Shown: piece after piece, positions 61,342 to 64,000 of the stretch
How positions within the stretch are numbered: position 1 is the stretch's first letter
Layout of the letters: the number at the start of each line of letters is the position of its first letter
Assembly (NCBI GenBank): GCA_007570785.1
Contig: ML660777.1
Span: 6,965,820-7,029,819, forward strand
Length of the DNA stretch: 64,000 nucleotides
Direction: 5' to 3'
Source of the DNA: Antilocapra americana
Lineage: Eukaryota > Chordata > Mammalia > Artiodactyla > Antilocapridae
Program-made: the position numbers and the translations under genes
The notes under the pieces: model-generated
The model's database searches: none
What the model was told of the DNA's origin: nothing
What the model saw: only the letters and a program-made list of their open reading frames with translations

Positions 61342-62816
61342 TACTGATTATGTTTATACCTCATTTATTTTGAACTTCTACATGAAGCAATTATATTTCT
61401 GGAAAGCAATAATAACGTCAATCACATCTTCCTCGATGTGGTTTCATGTCTACTTTTTATATAGAATTTTCCAATTATCACATTATTTTTAAAACAAGCT
61501 GATGAAGTACATAGAGATGGTACTTTCCCTCCTATGTACAAATGCTGAAACTGTTATGCAGAGATGGCCAAGTATTGGTCCCAGGAAGCAGGATATGTAT
61601 GGGAAGGAGGACTGAGTCATTAACTTAGATTACCTGATGTTCTGCCTACAAGTCTTTCAGTTTTTACTGTCAGCTTAGAATTTTCTGCATATGACTGTAT
61701 TCTCAGAACTGGCCATTCCCCATGTGCTGTTTCCTCCCCTCACTATGGACTATAGCAGTAGAGAGCAGGCTCACTGGCCTTCATATTCTGCAAAGAAAGT
61801 GAATTTAACATAATCCAAAAATAAGTATGTTGTGCTGTCAAAGCATCTTAAAAATTAATATTCAAAATACTCTATGACTTTATCATAATGATTCTCAGAG
61901 TCATGTTTTATATTCATGGAAAATGCCAAAGAAACTTCATCCAGATTGAAATGAGAAAATAATGTTAAGCTGAAAGAGGCAGAATAAAATAATATTTTCT
62001 TTGTATCTCTCAAGTTAGGATTTATCCAACTAATAACATTTCAGTCTTCATGTGCATTTAGCAATACACTGAGCAGTGCACTCTTACTTTGGGGATTCTT
62101 GTGAATCCTATGAAATAAGTGAGCTTGCTGGTAACTGCACAGCAGATAGCAGTTCATCATTTTTACTAGTTAAATCTAACTAAGTGATAATATCAGGAAA
62201 AAGATAAGACCTATGAAAATTGCAATAAGAATTAAAATGGCTAATTTTCTTAGAACACAGCATATGTGTTTTGTTTTGAAGTGTATATGATTAGAGGGTC
62301 TTTAATGAAGAGAAAAATGTCGTCTATATTGATCTCTTTCCTTTGAATGATCCCTCGTTTGTTCCTTTGAAATCTGATAGTACTTTGTGCAATTTTGAGG
62401 TACTTGTAAAAAATTATACTCTCTACAGTAATTTATAGGTATTTCTAGACTCTCCTTAAGTATAAGAATTTTTCTCCAGGTTGGGCACATGCTGGCTAGT
62501 TCTCCTATAACACCTTATTCAGTGTCCGGTTAAAAACATTTGAATATTAGACACATTATTCAAAATCATGCTTAAAAAAACCTTTCTCAAAATTCCTCTC
62601 TTCAGAACCTTGCCTTCTTGGGATTCTCTGGAAAGAGGCAGAAATTGGCCAGCACAATAAGTATAAATTTTATAGGATTGCAGGATAGAATCTACAGTTA
62701 AGTCTAACATCTGTCTGCAGAGAGGAGGCAGCTTGCCAACTAGTTTTCCTTGCTTTTCTGGAATGTGTTTTTTTTGCTTTCTTAAGTTTAGATATTGTTA
62801 GTCAAGTTTTTATATT
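61342..62816. other. Mostly unrecognised; MIR-like piece at 61465-61610
   Basis: atgtacaaatgctgaaactg, ttatgcagagatggccaagt (61535-61580) resembles a reverse-strand MIR core. The remaining 1.2 kb shows nothing I recognise. Confidence 0.4.
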
Positions 62817-62893
62817 TAAAAAATTTTTCTGGGAGCATAGTTGATTTACAATATTGTGCTAGTTTCAGGTATACAGCAAAATAGATTTTTACT
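62817..62893 (-). repeat. L1 3' terminus (cetartiodactyl type), short
   Basis: catagttgatttacaatatt, gtgctagtttcaggtataca, gcaaaatagatttt. Confidence 0.75.
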
Positions 62894-62906
62894 TTAAATC
62901 TTCCTT

Positions 62907-63119
62907 GCCTGTGTGTACTCAATTGCTCAGTTGTGCCTGACTCTTGAGACCCCATGTACTGTAACCTGCCAGGCTCCTCTGTCTGTGGGATTTCTCAGGC
63001 AAGAATACTGGAGTAAGTTACCACTTCTTCCTCTAGGGAATCTTCCCCACCCAAGGATCCAACCCAAGTCTCCTGCAGTGTGGGAGGATTCTTTACCACT
63101 GAACCACTCTATCAGAGTC
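62907..63119 (-). repeat. Bov-tA SINE with 13-bp target duplication
   Basis: actcaattgctcagttgtgc, ggcaagaatactggagtaag, aagtctcctgcagtgtggga and ttctttaccactgaaccact. Perfect duplications ttaaatcttcctt are at 62894-62906 and 63120-63132. The terminal gggaagccc of the head is lost. Confidence 0.94.
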
Positions 63120-63132
63120 TTAAATCTTCCTT

Positions 63133-64000
63133 ATAGCTTTTCAGATATGTTTTGTGAACCCACATTAGAAACTGACCTGAGCTGTGTGAAGAAGTGAAGT
63201 GGGATAAGGGTTCAGAATGCTTCCTATTGTCCCTGAGAATCATAGAAATGAAGAGAGCTCTCCATGAAGAAAGGCATGGCTATGTAATGAAAAGCACAAG
63301 ATCTATAGCAGATAACATTCTAACAGATATCATTTCTTTGAAATCCTAATATTTTATCAATAAAGAATTTTGGAGGTGTATCAAGAACATTGTTTATCTT
63401 AAAAATCTTTGCACAATGTAATTATACTCATTAATGGTTTACCTGCTGATACTTAAAGTTGTTTAGATGCTGAAGTAAACAGGCTTTAAAAGTAAAGCAC
63501 CAGCAAAACAAATGTTTGTTGAAAGGGAGAATTAGAAAGACCAAGTTCACTTCTTTTGAGATTTTACTGCAGGTCTCTGAATAAGGTTGAGCATTTCACT
63601 TACCACTGGCTTCCCTTTCTGCACCTTTATCCTCAGTGTTTGAGAAGAAACCATATCTTATAATGACACTAAAACTGCTGTTCCTCTCCTGGGAGCTGTG
63701 TTAACAATAGCACTTTCCTTTAGCAATCACTGTGAGTGGCAAGACAAGGACGCTTTCCAGGCTCATGCCTTCTGGAAATATTCTCCGGCATTCTTCTAGC
63801 GTCAGGTTAATCTGAAGCCTCTGTTAACACATTGTGTTGTTATTAGTATATTATAACTGCCTCATGGAAATAAAGAGATAATATCAAGGGATGAATATGT
63901 ATTCTAAAAATACAGGCGAAAAAATGTAAGGTTGACATTTTATTATAGTAGAATCTATTGAATCAAATTTACACTTGTCAAAAGATGGTAAATGGTCTTT
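63133..64000. other. Unrecognised sequence to the window end
   Basis: Nothing recognised. Confidence 0.45.

Overview
This window is mammalian, and specifically ruminant (bovid) nuclear DNA. The proof is the repeat content: RTE-type BovB LINEs, tRNA-headed Bov-tA SINEs with a BovB-derived tail, and young L1 copies of the bovine type with the cetartiodactyl L1 3' end. Cattle, buffalo, sheep and goat cannot be told apart from what I see. It reads as intergenic or deep intronic sequence: AT-rich, with no CpG island and no multi-exon gene I can recognise. There is no operon, and the open frames do not work together. Nearly every long open frame belongs to a retroelement or is the antisense of one.

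Layout: 1-26 kb holds old MIR/L2/L1 debris, many Bov-tA SINEs and short BovB 3' ends, separated by 0.5-2 kb of unrecognised sequence. 27.0-33.3 kb is an old L1 interrupted by a 5.3-kb young L1 (27679-32969, minus) with a 16-bp target duplication. Its ORF1 is intact; its ORF2 carries a 2-bp deletion at a catalytic endonuclease residue, three in-frame stops and further substitutions. 33.3-41.2 kb is mostly unrecognised sequence with two three-copy minisatellites. 41.2-45.4 kb is a nearly full-length BovB with a second BovB 3' end inserted at its 3' boundary. Inside the large BovB lies a reverse-strand processed copy of AK2 (mitochondrial adenylate kinase 2) with a complete 241-codon frame, a poly(A) tract and 12-bp target duplications; it is the only gene-like protein frame here that is not from a transposon. 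46-55 kb holds more SINE, BovB and L1 copies, including a second young L1 3' end inside an old L1. 55.9 kb has a decayed tRNA-Leu(CAG) copy 18 bp before a dimeric tRNA-headed SINE. 58.1-61.3 kb is bracketed by a 75-bp inverted repeat, about 92% identical, that no recognised element explains; between its arms lie an internally deleted BovB and a SINE.

The points most worth a second look are the intact AK2 retrocopy, the 75-bp inverted repeat, the tRNA-Leu-like locus beside the SINE, and the compact leader of the young L1. I found no evidence of a new multi-gene system. Family names rest on remembered consensus sequences and diagnostic motifs, not on a database search.
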